A stretch of DNA of 35,547 nt from an uncultured Clostridia bacterium (GCA_945482615.1 CALYRG010000010.1:1-35547), one strand, 5' to 3'. Counted from the first letter of the stretch, positions 23,622 through 32,229 are shown. Made by a program: numbers and translations. The notes: generated from the sequence alone by a model not told the origin.

Positions 23622-24752
23622 TTACAGTTCGTTCATATATTCAATGAGCAACACCAGAGCCGCACCCCGGGCGGCGGCATTGGGGCCGTGGACACCTCTG
23701 CGGAAGGAGAAAGTGGTATTTTTGAAGGAGGCGGCGTGCTTCACCTTGCTGTCCAGCATTTGCAGATGGGCTTCGGTGAGATATGGTTGCAAAAAGCCCG
23801 CAAGAATAAACTCACAGTCGATGACCATGCGGATATTGTTAATAGCCAGAGCCAGATAATCCAGATAGTGATCAAAGACTTCAGTGCAGTGGGGATCGCC
23901 GGCATTCAGCTTTTCAAAGAAATGATCCACATCCATCCCGGCATCGGTCTCAAGACTGTTGACGGAGCAATATCCCTCCAGGCAGCCTCGCTGCCCACAG
24001 TAGCACTTTCGGCCTCCGGGGACCAAACGCATATGCTCCAGAATGCAGCTGCTTGCTTCATCGCCAAGATAGACATGCCGCCCCATAATCAGTGCGCCGC
24101 CCAAATTGCGGTTCAGTGCAATATAGACTGCGTTCTGAATGTCGGGATACTCCCAGAGCTCCGCAAAGGCAGCAACTTCGGTATCATGGAACAACCGACA
24201 GTTGATCCGCAGATTCTTCTGGAACACAGACCGGTCTGTACCGGTATAGCCCAAAATGTCACCATTGATGATCGTCTGCCCATCCCTGGAGACCAGACCC
24301 TGAACAGCCAGCCCAATGCCGAGAATGTCGCTGCTGGGATACTTCAGGGAATCCACAAACTGATTCACTGCGGCACCAAAGGCGGCATAATAGGCTTCGC
24401 TGCGCTCAAAGGGTATGGGATAGGTTTTTTCCTTAATTGGTTTGCCGTACAGATCCATCGCGGTAATCATGATGGATTCCCGGAGAAGAGAAACGCCAAC
24501 GGCAATTCTGGCGCGGGGGGCAATGGAGATGATCTGGGCCTTTCTGCCGCCGGTGGATTCGAAGTAGCCGTTTTTTTCAATGATTCCCATAGCATAAAGT
24601 TCTTTGAGGGACTGTGCGACAGTGGGAAGACTCAGCTTCAGATGTTTCGCTATTTCCTGCTTGGAAATAGTCTTCTGATAATAGATTTCCTGGAAAATTC
24701 GATTCGTGTTGCTAAGATTTGGTTCTGTTGTGTAAAATGTGTCAATTCTCAT
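23622..24752 (-). CDS. ROK-family transcriptional regulator (NagC/XylR-like)
   Basis: 376 aa. Residues about 28-60 form a winged helix-turn-helix (ISKQEIAKHLKLSLPTVAQ), followed by a ROK sugar-kinase-like domain with zinc ligands H240, C250, C252 and C257 (CYCGQRGC). The position of the kinase Asp is kept (D190) but without the usual ND motif, as in regulators. It is divergent from the ABC-sulfatase operon, and a candidate operator is found both at its own promoter and at the operon promoter, so it most likely represses both until an effector, perhaps the imported compound or its product, is present (inference). GAGG precedes the ATG. Confidence 0.9.
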   Translation of the reverse strand: MRIDTFYTTEPNLSNTNRIFQEIYYQKTISKQEIAKHLKLSLPTVAQSLKELYAMGIIEKNGYFESTGGRKAQIISIAPRARIAVGVSLLRESIMITAMDLYGKPIKEKTYPIPFERSEAYYAAFGAAVNQFVDSLKYPSSDILGIGLAVQGLVSRDGQTIINGDILGYTGTDRSVFQKNLRINCRLFHDTEVAAFAELWEYPDIQNAVYIALNRNLGGALIMGRHVYLGDEASSCILEHMRLVPGGRKCYCGQRGCLEGYCSVNSLETDAGMDVDHFFEKLNAGDPHCTEVFDHYLDYLALAINNIRMVIDCEFILAGFLQPYLTEAHLQMLDSKVKHAASFKNTTFSFRRGVHGPNAAARGAALVLLIEYMNEL

Positions 24753-24762
24753 TTTTCGGCCT

Positions 24763-24787
24763 CTTTCAAAAAACGAGTTTATATAAG
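24763..24787 (-). promoter_or_regulatory. Candidate ROK operator at the regulator's own promoter
   Basis: On the minus strand, CTTATATAAA-CTCGT-TTTTTGAAAG. It matches the perfect palindrome at 25302-25326 at 20 of 25 positions, including the spacer TCGT, and lies 10 nt before the ROK start codon, overlapping a possible TTATAT -10 (with TTACCC 17 nt upstream). One half-site is degenerate, so binding would be weaker than at the operon. Confidence 0.65.
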
Positions 24788-25264
24788 TATGAAAAGATCG
24801 AAAGGGTAATTTGCGAGGAAATGTGACAAATTATGTAAGTGCGAGCTTTTTGGAAGGCGCAGTGGCCCTGCACCGATGATCCGGTATTTGACCTTTGACA
24901 CTTCAGTGCGCCATTTAGATATTTGTATATTGATTATATAACAGAATTATGAAAAAAACAAACGGAAATTTCACTTTTTTCAGAATAAGGAGAATCGATT
25001 TCGGAGTGTGAGACCCCCCTGCCGGGGGGGATTTTTACAGGCCTGCCGCACAACCGCAGGATCTGAGTGGGAAACGGGGACATTTACGTATCCAGATGGC
25101 CTGATATTTGACGCTTGGAGAAAGCAAACTGCGTGAAACGATTGAAACGCACCTCCTTTTGCCGATTGTGCGGCCGGTCAAAATGTACACATGGCCGAAA
25201 AATAGAGGCACGCTTTTCGTGAAAAAGCACAAAATTAGCGTTGGAACTATGTAGGAAATGATAA
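24788..25264. other. Long ROK/ABC intergenic region, no gene supported
   Basis: An AT-rich 477-bp stretch without a credible coding frame. It holds a possible promoter element TTGACA at 24895-24900 (with only GATATT at the right distance), a C6/G6 hairpin with an ATTTTT tail at 25012-25036, and two direct copies of TGAAACG 2 nt apart (25134-25149), possibly a regulator site. A short non-coding transcript from about 24930 to 25036 is conceivable, but nothing identifies it. Confidence 0.4.
25012..25036 (+). terminator. Possible terminator in the ROK/ABC intergenic region
   Basis: A run of six C, the loop TGCC and a run of seven G are followed by ATTTTT. It looks like a Rho-independent terminator on the plus strand, although no upstream gene on that strand needs one. 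Confidence 0.45.
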
Positions 25265-25293
25265 TTGACAAATGACGGAGATAATGGTACAGT
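25265..25293 (+). promoter_or_regulatory. Promoter of the ABC-sulfatase operon
   Basis: TTGACA (25265-25270), a 17-nt spacer and TACAGT (25288-25293); the start is expected near 25300, directly at the left end of the palindromic operator. Confidence 0.75.
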
Positions 25294-25301
25294 AAAAGCA
25301 A

Positions 25302-25326
25302 CTTATAGAAAGTCGTTTTCTATAAG
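25302..25326. promoter_or_regulatory. Perfect palindromic operator at the ABC-sulfatase operon start
   Basis: Arms CTTATAGAAA and TTTCTATAAG, 10 nt each and perfectly complementary, separated by GTCGT. It begins at the predicted transcription start, so bound protein would block initiation. Size and AT-rich arms fit NagC/XylR-type ROK operators, and a related site lies before the ROK gene. Confidence 0.8.
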
Positions 25327-25356
25327 AAAATACGAAATTGAAGGATGGAAATGCAT

Positions 25357-26481
25357 ATGAAAAAGGTACTTGCTCTGATTCTTGCGGCAGTCCTTGCCCT
25401 GTCGATGGCAGCCTGCCAGAAGACCGCAGCGCCTGCGGCTGAAACGAAAGCACAAGAAACCACACAGAAAGCTCCCGCAGAAGCTCCTGCACAGGAAACG
25501 GAAGCGAAGATGCCCACCGCCTCCGGTAAAAAGGTAGTCATCGGTACCTTGGCAAACTGGGTCGGTCTGCCCGCATGGTATGCTTACGCGGAGGGCTACT
25601 ACGAAGAAGTCGGCCTGGACGTGGAGATCGTCAACTTTGGCTCTCAGGGAACCCTGGTCAATGAAGCAATGGCTGCCGATGAATGCGACATTGCCGTTTC
25701 CGGCATGGCATCTGTTTATGCACTGTCTACCGGAATGTATACCTATATTGGTGATGGCTGCCTGACCATCAGCGGTGAATCCCTCTATGCCCGGCCGGAC
25801 AGCAATATCTATGCCACAGGTCCGGATGCCAACGGCGTCTATGGCAGCAAGGAAACTCTGAAGGATGCTACCATTCTTGGCCCCATGAACACCACCGCCC
25901 AGATGAACGCCATTGCCTATATGCAGTATTTTGGCTACTCTGCGGATCAGTTCACCTTTACGAACCTGGATTATTCTTCATCTCTTGCAGCCTTTGAGTC
26001 CGGACAGGGCGACCTGATTGCCGTCAACCCCACCTACGCCGCTTACCTGGAAGCCGACGGCTATGTGAAGGTCGCGGACTTTACCCAGATCTCCACCCAG
26101 GACATTATCGATGCGGTTTACTGCCAGAACGAGATGCTGGAGGAGCGTCCTGAGGATGTGGAGCTGTTCCTGTACTGCTACTATAAGGCTTGCGCGGACA
26201 TGCTGGCAAACCAGGATAACCGTGTGGCGGTTGCCTACAAGTGGTATGTGGACGAGGGCCTCAACTACACCGAGCAGGATGTTATCAACGAAGTCAGTCT
26301 GAAGAGCTATTTCACCCTGGAATCTGTGGATGCCGGAGAATATAAGCTGGGTGACTTTATGCGCTTTGCCGGTGAATTCCTGCTGGCCAACGAGAAGGTT
26401 ACGGCAGAGGATCTGGAAAATGTCAAAGCCAGCATCAACGACACCTACATCAACAATGTGAAGGCATGGGCCGCGAAATAA
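25357..26481 (+). CDS. ABC transporter substrate-binding lipoprotein, NitT/TauT (NMT1/SsuA-like)
   Basis: 374 aa from the chosen ATG. It has a lipoprotein signal MKKVLALILAAVLALSMAAC (C20), then an Ala/Glu/Thr-rich tether to about residue 50, then a periplasmic-binding fold of the SsuA/NrtA/NMT1 group (VVIGTLANWVGLPAWYAYAEGYYEEVGLDVE, DIAVSGMASVYAL). Members bind small molecules such as sulfonates, nitrate, bicarbonate or pyrimidine precursors. AAGGATGG lies 8 nt before 25357; in-frame ATGs at 25345 and 25351 are alternatives that only lengthen the signal peptide. It is the first gene of the operon, after the operator. The ligand is unknown; a small sulfate ester is proposed from the downstream sulfatase. 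Confidence 0.88.
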   Translation: MKKVLALILAAVLALSMAACQKTAAPAAETKAQETTQKAPAEAPAQETEAKMPTASGKKVVIGTLANWVGLPAWYAYAEGYYEEVGLDVEIVNFGSQGTLVNEAMAADECDIAVSGMASVYALSTGMYTYIGDGCLTISGESLYARPDSNIYATGPDANGVYGSKETLKDATILGPMNTTAQMNAIAYMQYFGYSADQFTFTNLDYSSSLAAFESGQGDLIAVNPTYAAYLEADGYVKVADFTQISTQDIIDAVYCQNEMLEERPEDVELFLYCYYKACADMLANQDNRVAVAYKWYVDEGLNYTEQDVINEVSLKSYFTLESVDAGEYKLGDFMRFAGEFLLANEKVTAEDLENVKASINDTYINNVKAWAAK

Positions 26482-26589
26482 GCGCCGCTCCATACCAGAG
26501 CCAATAGATCGGTAGTCATCAGCAGGGAGCTGCTCTTTGTGGAGTGGCTTCCTGCTTACAAATTTGGAGAACAGATTGGGGGAGGAAAT

Positions 26590-27375
26590 GTGCTTAAAAA
26601 GAAAAAGTGGGGATATACCCTGGCTTCCCTGGTATCCGTTGTTACGGTACTGGCGGCATGGTATATCTGCATCAATGTCCTGCATCTGAAGGCGGAAACG
26701 GTGTTTCCGGGGCCTATAACAGTGGCAAAAACCTTTTTCCAGAAGCTGTATACGAAAGCGCCTGACGGCGCAACGCTTCTGGTCCATCTGGCTTCCAGCC
26801 TGAAGGTTGCACTTTTGGGCTATGCACTTGGCGTTGTGTTTGGCGTTCCCGTGGGGATTATGATGGCCTGGAATAAGTGGGTGGACCGGTTTGTACGGCC
26901 GCTGTTTGATCTGATTCGCCCGGTGCCGGGACTGGCCTGGATACCTATGTTCATCCTCCTGTTTGGCATCGGCATCATGCCGAAGGCGGCGGTTATTTTC
27001 CTCAGTACCGCTGTGGCCTGCATTGTCAACTGCTATACCGGTATCCGACAGACCAGGCAGGAGCACCTTTGGGTGGGAGACGTGTTTGGCGCCTCCGATG
27101 CGCAGAAGCTGTTTCGAATCGCAATTCCAACGGCGCTGCCCATGATCTTTACCGGTCTTCGGGTTGCCATGGGTGCAGCGTGGATGGCGCTGGTGGCTGC
27201 CGAACTGCTGGCTGCATCTGAGGGCCTGGGATATATGATTCAGCAGGGACGGTATTCCTCAAAGCCCGCGCTGGTGTTTGTTGGTATGCTGATGATAGGA
27301 CTGGTGGGCCTTGCAATGGATGTGGTTCTCCACTGGCTGGAAAAGAAAGTTGCGAAAGGAATGAACGCAGAATGA
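26590..27375 (+). CDS. ABC transporter permease, NitT/TauT type (subunit 1)
   Basis: 261 aa with about six membrane helices and the EAA-type cytoplasmic loop DVFGASDAQKLFRIAIPTALP that contacts the ATPase. The SsuC/TauC-like block LIRPVPGLAWIPMFILLFG is present. I chose the GTG at 26590, with GGAGG 4 nt upstream, because it gives the same length as the second permease; a GTG at 26539 would add an unlikely 17-residue tail. It overlaps the second permease gene (ATGA). About 40% of positions appear shared with that neighbour by eye, so the two probably form a heterodimer rather than being alternatives. Confidence 0.88.
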   Translation: MLKKKKWGYTLASLVSVVTVLAAWYICINVLHLKAETVFPGPITVAKTFFQKLYTKAPDGATLLVHLASSLKVALLGYALGVVFGVPVGIMMAWNKWVDRFVRPLFDLIRPVPGLAWIPMFILLFGIGIMPKAAVIFLSTAVACIVNCYTGIRQTRQEHLWVGDVFGASDAQKLFRIAIPTALPMIFTGLRVAMGAAWMALVAAELLAASEGLGYMIQQGRYSSKPALVFVGMLMIGLVGLAMDVVLHWLEKKVAKGMNAE

Positions 27376-28157
27376 AAGAGGAATCAAAAGAAAATCTGGT
27401 TTGCGGATTGTGCGCCATAACTTCCGTTTTTGCGTTCCTCCTGGTATGGTACCTGGGCTGCACCTTTACGGCGCTGGGCAAGCTGTTGCCCGACCCCATT
27501 ACGGTTCTCATCGGAATGTGGGGCTATATCGTGGGAACAGTGGGCAAATGCAGCCTGCTGATGCATGCACTGCACAGCCTGCAAAGGGTATTGATAGGCT
27601 TTTTGATCGGATCGGCACTGGGCATCAGCCTGGGCCTTCTGATGGGACGCTACCGTCTGGCACGGGCAATCTTTAACCCAATCTTCCGGGTAATTCGCCC
27701 AATCCCCCCCATTGCCTGGATTCCCATCTCCATTATCTGGTTTGGTCTGGGTGAAACGCCGAAAATCTTCCTGATTGCGCTGGCAGCCTTTGCCAATACC
27801 ACACTGAACGCCATGACCGGCGCGGAGAGCGTTGACAAGACCGTCATCAACGCCGCGAAAATGCTGGGCGCGAATGAGTTCCAGATATTTACCACAGTGG
27901 TGATTCCATCCGCGGTGCCATCCATCTTTGCAGGCCTGCAGGTGGGCATTTCCTGTGCCTGGGCCTCCGTGGTGGCCGCGGAAATGGTGAAGGCATCCAA
28001 CGGCCTGGGCTGGATCATCCAGGCAGGTATGGACAATAACAATATGACCCAAATCATTTCAGGTATCATTATGATTGGCCTGGGTGGATTTATCCTGACA
28101 TACATTATGAGAACCATAGAAGGAGTTGCTTGCAGATGGAACAGGAGCGGAAGATGA
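27372..28157 (+). CDS. ABC transporter permease, NitT/TauT type (subunit 2)
   Basis: 261 aa, again with about six membrane helices, the block VIRPIPPIAWIPISIIWFGLG and the EAA-type loop AAKMLGANEFQIFTTVVIPSAVP. The ATG overlaps the stop of permease 1 by ATGA, so both are made in step. Most NitT/TauT importers have one permease gene acting as a homodimer; two different ones side by side, together with two different ATPases, point to an asymmetric transporter. Its 3' end overlaps the first ATPase gene by 22 nt. Confidence 0.88.
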   Translation: MKEESKENLVCGLCAITSVFAFLLVWYLGCTFTALGKLLPDPITVLIGMWGYIVGTVGKCSLLMHALHSLQRVLIGFLIGSALGISLGLLMGRYRLARAIFNPIFRVIRPIPPIAWIPISIIWFGLGETPKIFLIALAAFANTTLNAMTGAESVDKTVINAAKMLGANEFQIFTTVVIPSAVPSIFAGLQVGISCAWASVVAAEMVKASNGLGWIIQAGMDNNNMTQIISGIIMIGLGGFILTYIMRTIEGVACRWNRSGR

Positions 28158-28912
28158 AAGCCGGTATCGAGTGTATCAACGCGGGCAAGGTTTTTGTGAC
28201 TCCTGAGGGGGAACACGAGGTGGTCAGGAACCTGAGCTTTGCCACAAAGGAAAACGAATTCCTGGTTCTGTTTGGCCCCGGTCAGTGCGGAAAGACCACC
28301 ATCATCAATATGATTGCCGGCTTTGAAGATGTGACCTCCGGCAGAATTCTGGCAGACGGGAAAAAAGTGGAAAAGCCCGAGCCGTCCCGCGGAGTGGTAT
28401 TTCAGAATATTGCTCTGTTTCCCTGGATGACCACCATGGGCAATGTGGAATACGGCTTAAAAATCCGGGGCGTGAAGAAGGAACAGCGGCGGGCGGAAGC
28501 TCAGAAATATATTGATCTGGTGGGACTTAGCGGATTTGAGAATTCCTTCCCGGTGCAGCTTTCCGGCGGCATGAAGCAGCGCGTGGGCATTGCCCGGGCT
28601 TACTGCAATGAGCCGGAGGTGATGCTGATGGACGAGCCTTTTGGCGCGCTGGATGCCCAGACACGCTACCTGATGCAGGAGGAACTGCAGCGGATCTGGA
28701 GTGCGGAGAAGCGCACTGTCATCTTCGTGACCAACAACATCGAGGAGGCGCTCTATCTGGCGGACCGGATCATCGTGCTGACCAACTGCCCCGCGACAAT
28801 CAAAAAGGAATATGTGATCGATCTGCCTCGTCCCCGCAATCTCGTCTCTGAAGAATTCCTGGCTCTGCGCAGAGAGATCACAGGTATTTTGGACAGTTCA
28901 CAGGAGGATTGA
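28136..28912 (+). CDS. ABC transporter ATPase, subunit 1 (H-loop His replaced by Asn)
   Basis: 258 aa. Walker A GPGQCGKT (47-54), Q-loop Q90, canonical signature LSGGM (142-146) and Walker B VMLMDE with catalytic E167. The H-loop reads VTNNIEEA, so the switch histidine is Asn (N200; codon AAC at 28733-28735). It belongs to the SsuB/TauB group. The ATG at 28136 is 10 nt after AGGAG; a TTG at 28130 is the alternative. Paired with subunit 2, it would contribute an intact signature to one ATP site and a defective H-loop to the other. Confidence 0.9.
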   Translation: MEQERKMKAGIECINAGKVFVTPEGEHEVVRNLSFATKENEFLVLFGPGQCGKTTIINMIAGFEDVTSGRILADGKKVEKPEPSRGVVFQNIALFPWMTTMGNVEYGLKIRGVKKEQRRAEAQKYIDLVGLSGFENSFPVQLSGGMKQRVGIARAYCNEPEVMLMDEPFGALDAQTRYLMQEELQRIWSAEKRTVIFVTNNIEEALYLADRIIVLTNCPATIKKEYVIDLPRPRNLVSEEFLALRREITGILDSSQED

Positions 28913-28914
28913 AC

Positions 28915-29658
28915 ATGGAGGAAAAGGTAAAAGTCTCCGTCAGACATCTGACAAAAAAATTCGGCGACCTCCTGGTTCTGAATGACTGCTCATTTGACGT
29001 TCTGGATGGCGATCTGCTGTGTGTGGTGGGACCTACCGGCTGCGGAAAAACCACTTTTCTGAACAGTCTGGTCAATATCTATGACATTACCGCAGGCGAA
29101 ATTCTGCTGGATGGACAGAAGGTCAATACAAAAAAGCAGAGCATTGCCTACATCTTCCAGGGGGACTCCACAATGCCCTGGCTGACGGTGGAAGAAAATG
29201 TCAGCTTTGGACTGAACATCAAGAAGCTCCCCAAACAGCTGCGCAAAGAGCGGGTAGACAAGTACCTGGACATCGTCGGCCTGACGAAATATCGGAATTA
29301 CTATCCCAAGCAGCTTTCCGCCAGTATGCTCCAGCGAGTCAGTATTGCCCGGGCCTTTGCCACAGAGCCAGAACTTCTGCTTATGGATGAGCCGTATGGG
29401 CAGTTGGATATTGAGCTTCGCTTCAAGCTGGAGGATGAACTGGTAAAGCTCCAGGAAATGACAAAGACCACGGTTATTTTCATTACACACAATATTGAGG
29501 AAGCGGTCTATCTGGGGAATAAAATTATGGTTCTGACCAACAAACCCACAACCGTTAAGAAGACGCTGGCCAATAACCTGCCCCGGCCGCGGGACATAAC
29601 CTCTCCGGACTTCATCGCGCTGCGCAATGAGGTCACTGATTTGATTAAGTGGTGGTAA
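28915..29658 (+). CDS. ABC transporter ATPase, subunit 2 (degenerate signature LSASM)
   Basis: 247 aa. Walker A GPTGCGKT (39-46), Q-loop Q82, Walker B LLLMDE with E159 and H-loop H192 (ITHNIEEA) are intact. The signature, normally LSGGM/Q, reads LSASM at 134-138 (codons 29314-29328): both glycines are lost. The ATG at 28915 has AGGAGG 7 nt upstream. It starts 2 nt after subunit 1 and the sulfatase starts 2 nt after it. It is a partner of subunit 1, not a stand-alone ATPase, by this reading. Confidence 0.9.
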   Translation: MEEKVKVSVRHLTKKFGDLLVLNDCSFDVLDGDLLCVVGPTGCGKTTFLNSLVNIYDITAGEILLDGQKVNTKKQSIAYIFQGDSTMPWLTVEENVSFGLNIKKLPKQLRKERVDKYLDIVGLTKYRNYYPKQLSASMLQRVSIARAFATEPELLLMDEPYGQLDIELRFKLEDELVKLQEMTKTTVIFITHNIEEAVYLGNKIMVLTNKPTTVKKTLANNLPRPRDITSPDFIALRNEVTDLIKWW

Positions 29659-29660
29659 AA

Positions 29661-31133
29661 ATGAGCAAGCAATATAACATTTTATGGTTCTGCACCGATC
29701 AGCAGCGATGGGATACCATTCACAGCCTGGGAAATCCCTACATCCACACGCCCAATCTGGATCGGCTGGCGGAGGAGGGCGTGGCATTTACAAGGGCGTA
29801 CACCCAATCGCCTATCTGTACCCCCAGCCGGGCATGCTTTATGACCGGACGCTATCCCCGGTCAACAAAAGCAATTTTCAACGGAAATGAAAAATTCTCC
29901 AAGGACGAAAAACTTGTGTCCAAGCTGTTCCAGGAGCAAGGCTACGTGTGCGGCCTGACAGGGAAGCTGCATCTGACCGCTGCCGAGGGCAGGGTGGAGG
30001 CCCGGACGGATGACGGCTATACCTATTTCGCCTACAGCCACCACCCTCACAACGACTGGCCCGATGACGGCAACCAGTATCAGGTCTGGCTGCGGGAGCA
30101 CGGGGTGAAGTGGGAAGAAATCTATGGCGGGAAGTTCACCAGCATGGCCACATGGCCGCCGGTGGCCAATCCCGGCTTCTCTGGAAAGCAGGTGGGTGTT
30201 CCGGCCGAGTACCACCAGACCACCTTCTGCGTGGAAAAGGCAATCGACTTCATTGAACAGAACCGGGGCCGGCCCTGGTATATCAACATCAATCCCTTTG
30301 ACCCCCATCCTCCGCTGGATCCTCCCCAGGCCTACAAGGATCGCCTGAGGGTTGAAGACATGCCGCTTCCCAAATACCGGGAAGGAGAGATGGAGACGAA
30401 GCCGCCCCATCAGCAAAAGGATCTGCTGCAGGGTGGCCAGGACGGCCAGGCAGAGATCTACGCAGAGCTTTCGGACTATGAAAAGAGGGAGCACTTCCGC
30501 GACTATTACGCAGAGATTGAGCTGATCGATGACCAGTTCGGCAGGCTGATGGCGTATCTGGAGAAGACAGGCCAGCGGGACGATACCATCGTGATTTTTA
30601 TGAGTGATCACGGAGAAATGAATGGTGACCATGGCCTGTACTGGAAGGGCGCCTATTTTTATGAAGGACTTGTCCACGTGCCGCTGATTATTTCCTGCCC
30701 GTCCATATTCAGAAAGGGACTGCGCTCCGATGCGCTGGTGGGCCTGGTGGATATTGCACCCACGCTGCTGGAAGCAATCGGCCAGGAGGTGCCGTACTAC
30801 ATGCAGGGAAAAAGCTTCCTGAAAATTCTTACCGGAGAAGCTGACCCCCATCATTTCCGGGACGCGGTTTACGCGGAGTATTACCATACCCTGAAGGGCA
30901 CCCATGAGAACATCAACGCAACAATGTATTTTGATGGGCGTTACAAGCTGGTCTGTTATCACGGCGAATCCTACGGAGAACTCTATGATCTTGCCGCAGA
31001 TCCGGATGAATTCCAGAATCTGTGGGATGATTCAGCCTATCAGGAGCGGAAAGCTGCCTTGATTTTGAAAAGCTACAGCAACACGGTTCTGTGCAATATG
31101 GACGAGTCCATGCACCGTGTGTATTCCTTCTGA
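29661..31133 (+). CDS. Type I (formylglycine) sulfatase, cytoplasmic
   Basis: Hydrolyses a sulfate ester to an alcohol and sulfate. 490 aa. The metal-site start NILWFCTDQQ (D13, Q14) and the sulfatase signature C53-T-P-S-R57 (SPICTPSRACFMTGRYP) are complete; C53 must be converted to formylglycine, in anaerobes by a radical-SAM maturase not in this window. A second metal/sulfate-site block is FMSDHGEMNGDHGL. There is no signal peptide or lipobox, so the substrate must enter first, in line with the ABC genes. The family branch is that of choline-sulfatase/arylsulfatase-like S1 enzymes; the substrate cannot be named from sequence. The ATG at 29661 is 2 nt after the ATPase stop; GTG at 29649 is an alternative. 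Confidence 0.92.
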   Translation: MSKQYNILWFCTDQQRWDTIHSLGNPYIHTPNLDRLAEEGVAFTRAYTQSPICTPSRACFMTGRYPRSTKAIFNGNEKFSKDEKLVSKLFQEQGYVCGLTGKLHLTAAEGRVEARTDDGYTYFAYSHHPHNDWPDDGNQYQVWLREHGVKWEEIYGGKFTSMATWPPVANPGFSGKQVGVPAEYHQTTFCVEKAIDFIEQNRGRPWYININPFDPHPPLDPPQAYKDRLRVEDMPLPKYREGEMETKPPHQQKDLLQGGQDGQAEIYAELSDYEKREHFRDYYAEIELIDDQFGRLMAYLEKTGQRDDTIVIFMSDHGEMNGDHGLYWKGAYFYEGLVHVPLIISCPSIFRKGLRSDALVGLVDIAPTLLEAIGQEVPYYMQGKSFLKILTGEADPHHFRDAVYAEYYHTLKGTHENINATMYFDGRYKLVCYHGESYGELYDLAADPDEFQNLWDDSAYQERKAALILKSYSNTVLCNMDESMHRVYSF

Positions 31134-31164
31134 CACATAATTTGTTTGGATAAGGAAGAGTAAT

Positions 31165-32229
31165 ATGAAAGCAACCTATTTTCTTGGAAATGGTAAATTC
31201 GAGACGAAAGAAGTGCCGCTTCGGAAGCCGGAGGCAGATGAGGTCGTGGTAAAGGTCGCGGCCTGCGGCATCTGCGGAACAGATATCCACATATATCATG
31301 GAGACAAGGGATCAGCAGATGTGACTCCCCCAGTGATACTTGGACATGAATTTTCCGGTATTGTGGAAGAAATCGGAGCAAATGTGACTTCTCTCCAGGT
31401 GGGAGATCATGTGACGGTTGACCCCAACATCTATTGCGGAAGCTGTCATTACTGCAAAATCGGCAAGAAGAACATGTGCCGGAATCTGTTTGCCATTGGC
31501 GTGAACCGGGATGGAGGATTTGCGGAGAAATGTGTGGTTCCGGAGAAGCAGTGTGTGCTCCTGGATAAAAAGATTCCGCTGGAATATGGTGCAATGACGG
31601 AGCCGCTGGCCTGCTGCCTGCGGGGTATCGACATCGCGGACATCCGTCCCGGAAACACCGTTCTAGTTATCGGAGATGGCGCCATTGGCCTGCTTATGGT
31701 TCAGCTGGCAAAGCTGGCAGGCGCCTCCAAAGTCATCCTCAGCGCACCCATTGACAGCCGCAGGGAGATCGGACTGGCGCTGGGCGCGGACGTGGTGGTG
31801 AATCCCGTAAAAGAGGACCTTCTCGGCCGAATCCGGGAGGAGTTCCGTTCAGACGGCGCGGATGTGGTTATTGAGTGCGTGGGAAGCATCCAGGCGACGG
31901 GGCAGGCGGTGGAGGCTGCTGACCGCGGCGGTACTGTGCTGCTATTCAGTGTCCCCAAGGCGGGAGCGACCTACTGCCTCAGTATGGAGAGCGTATTCCA
32001 GAAGGAATTGAAGATCTGCGGTTCTTTTGTAAATCCGGATACCCATGGCCGGGCAGCTGCACTCATCAGCTCCGGAAAGATCCGGCTGGAGCCGATTCTT
32101 ACACACGCGTTTCCCATTGACCAGCTGGAAGACGCAATCCACATGCAGATGCGTGCCGACTCCATCAAGGTTCTTGTAAAGCCCGGTATTACAGAAATGG
32201 AGAGAAACAGCGGCATCGCGGCGCGCTGA
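31165..32229 (+). CDS. Zinc-dependent alcohol dehydrogenase (MDR), first copy
   Basis: 354-aa medium-chain dehydrogenase that oxidises a secondary alcohol with NAD(P). Catalytic zinc ligands are C37, H61 and E62 (CGICGTD, GHE); structural zinc is held by C91, C94, C97 and C105; the nucleotide site is GDGAIG. It resembles sorbitol, threonine and idonate/galactonate dehydrogenases. It lies 31 nt after the sulfatase, in the same operon, so it probably acts on the desulfated product (inference). GGAAGAG precedes the ATG. Confidence 0.88.
   Translation: MKATYFLGNGKFETKEVPLRKPEADEVVVKVAACGICGTDIHIYHGDKGSADVTPPVILGHEFSGIVEEIGANVTSLQVGDHVTVDPNIYCGSCHYCKIGKKNMCRNLFAIGVNRDGGFAEKCVVPEKQCVLLDKKIPLEYGAMTEPLACCLRGIDIADIRPGNTVLVIGDGAIGLLMVQLAKLAGASKVILSAPIDSRREIGLALGADVVVNPVKEDLLGRIREEFRSDGADVVIECVGSIQATGQAVEAADRGGTVLLFSVPKAGATYCLSMESVFQKELKICGSFVNPDTHGRAAALISSGKIRLEPILTHAFPIDQLEDAIHMQMRADSIKVLVKPGITEMERNSGIAAR

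Noticed and set aside
25134-25149. Tandem TGAAACG as a catabolite-responsive element
   Set aside because: The spacing and symmetry do not fit the cre consensus; it was kept only as a note in the intergenic entry.
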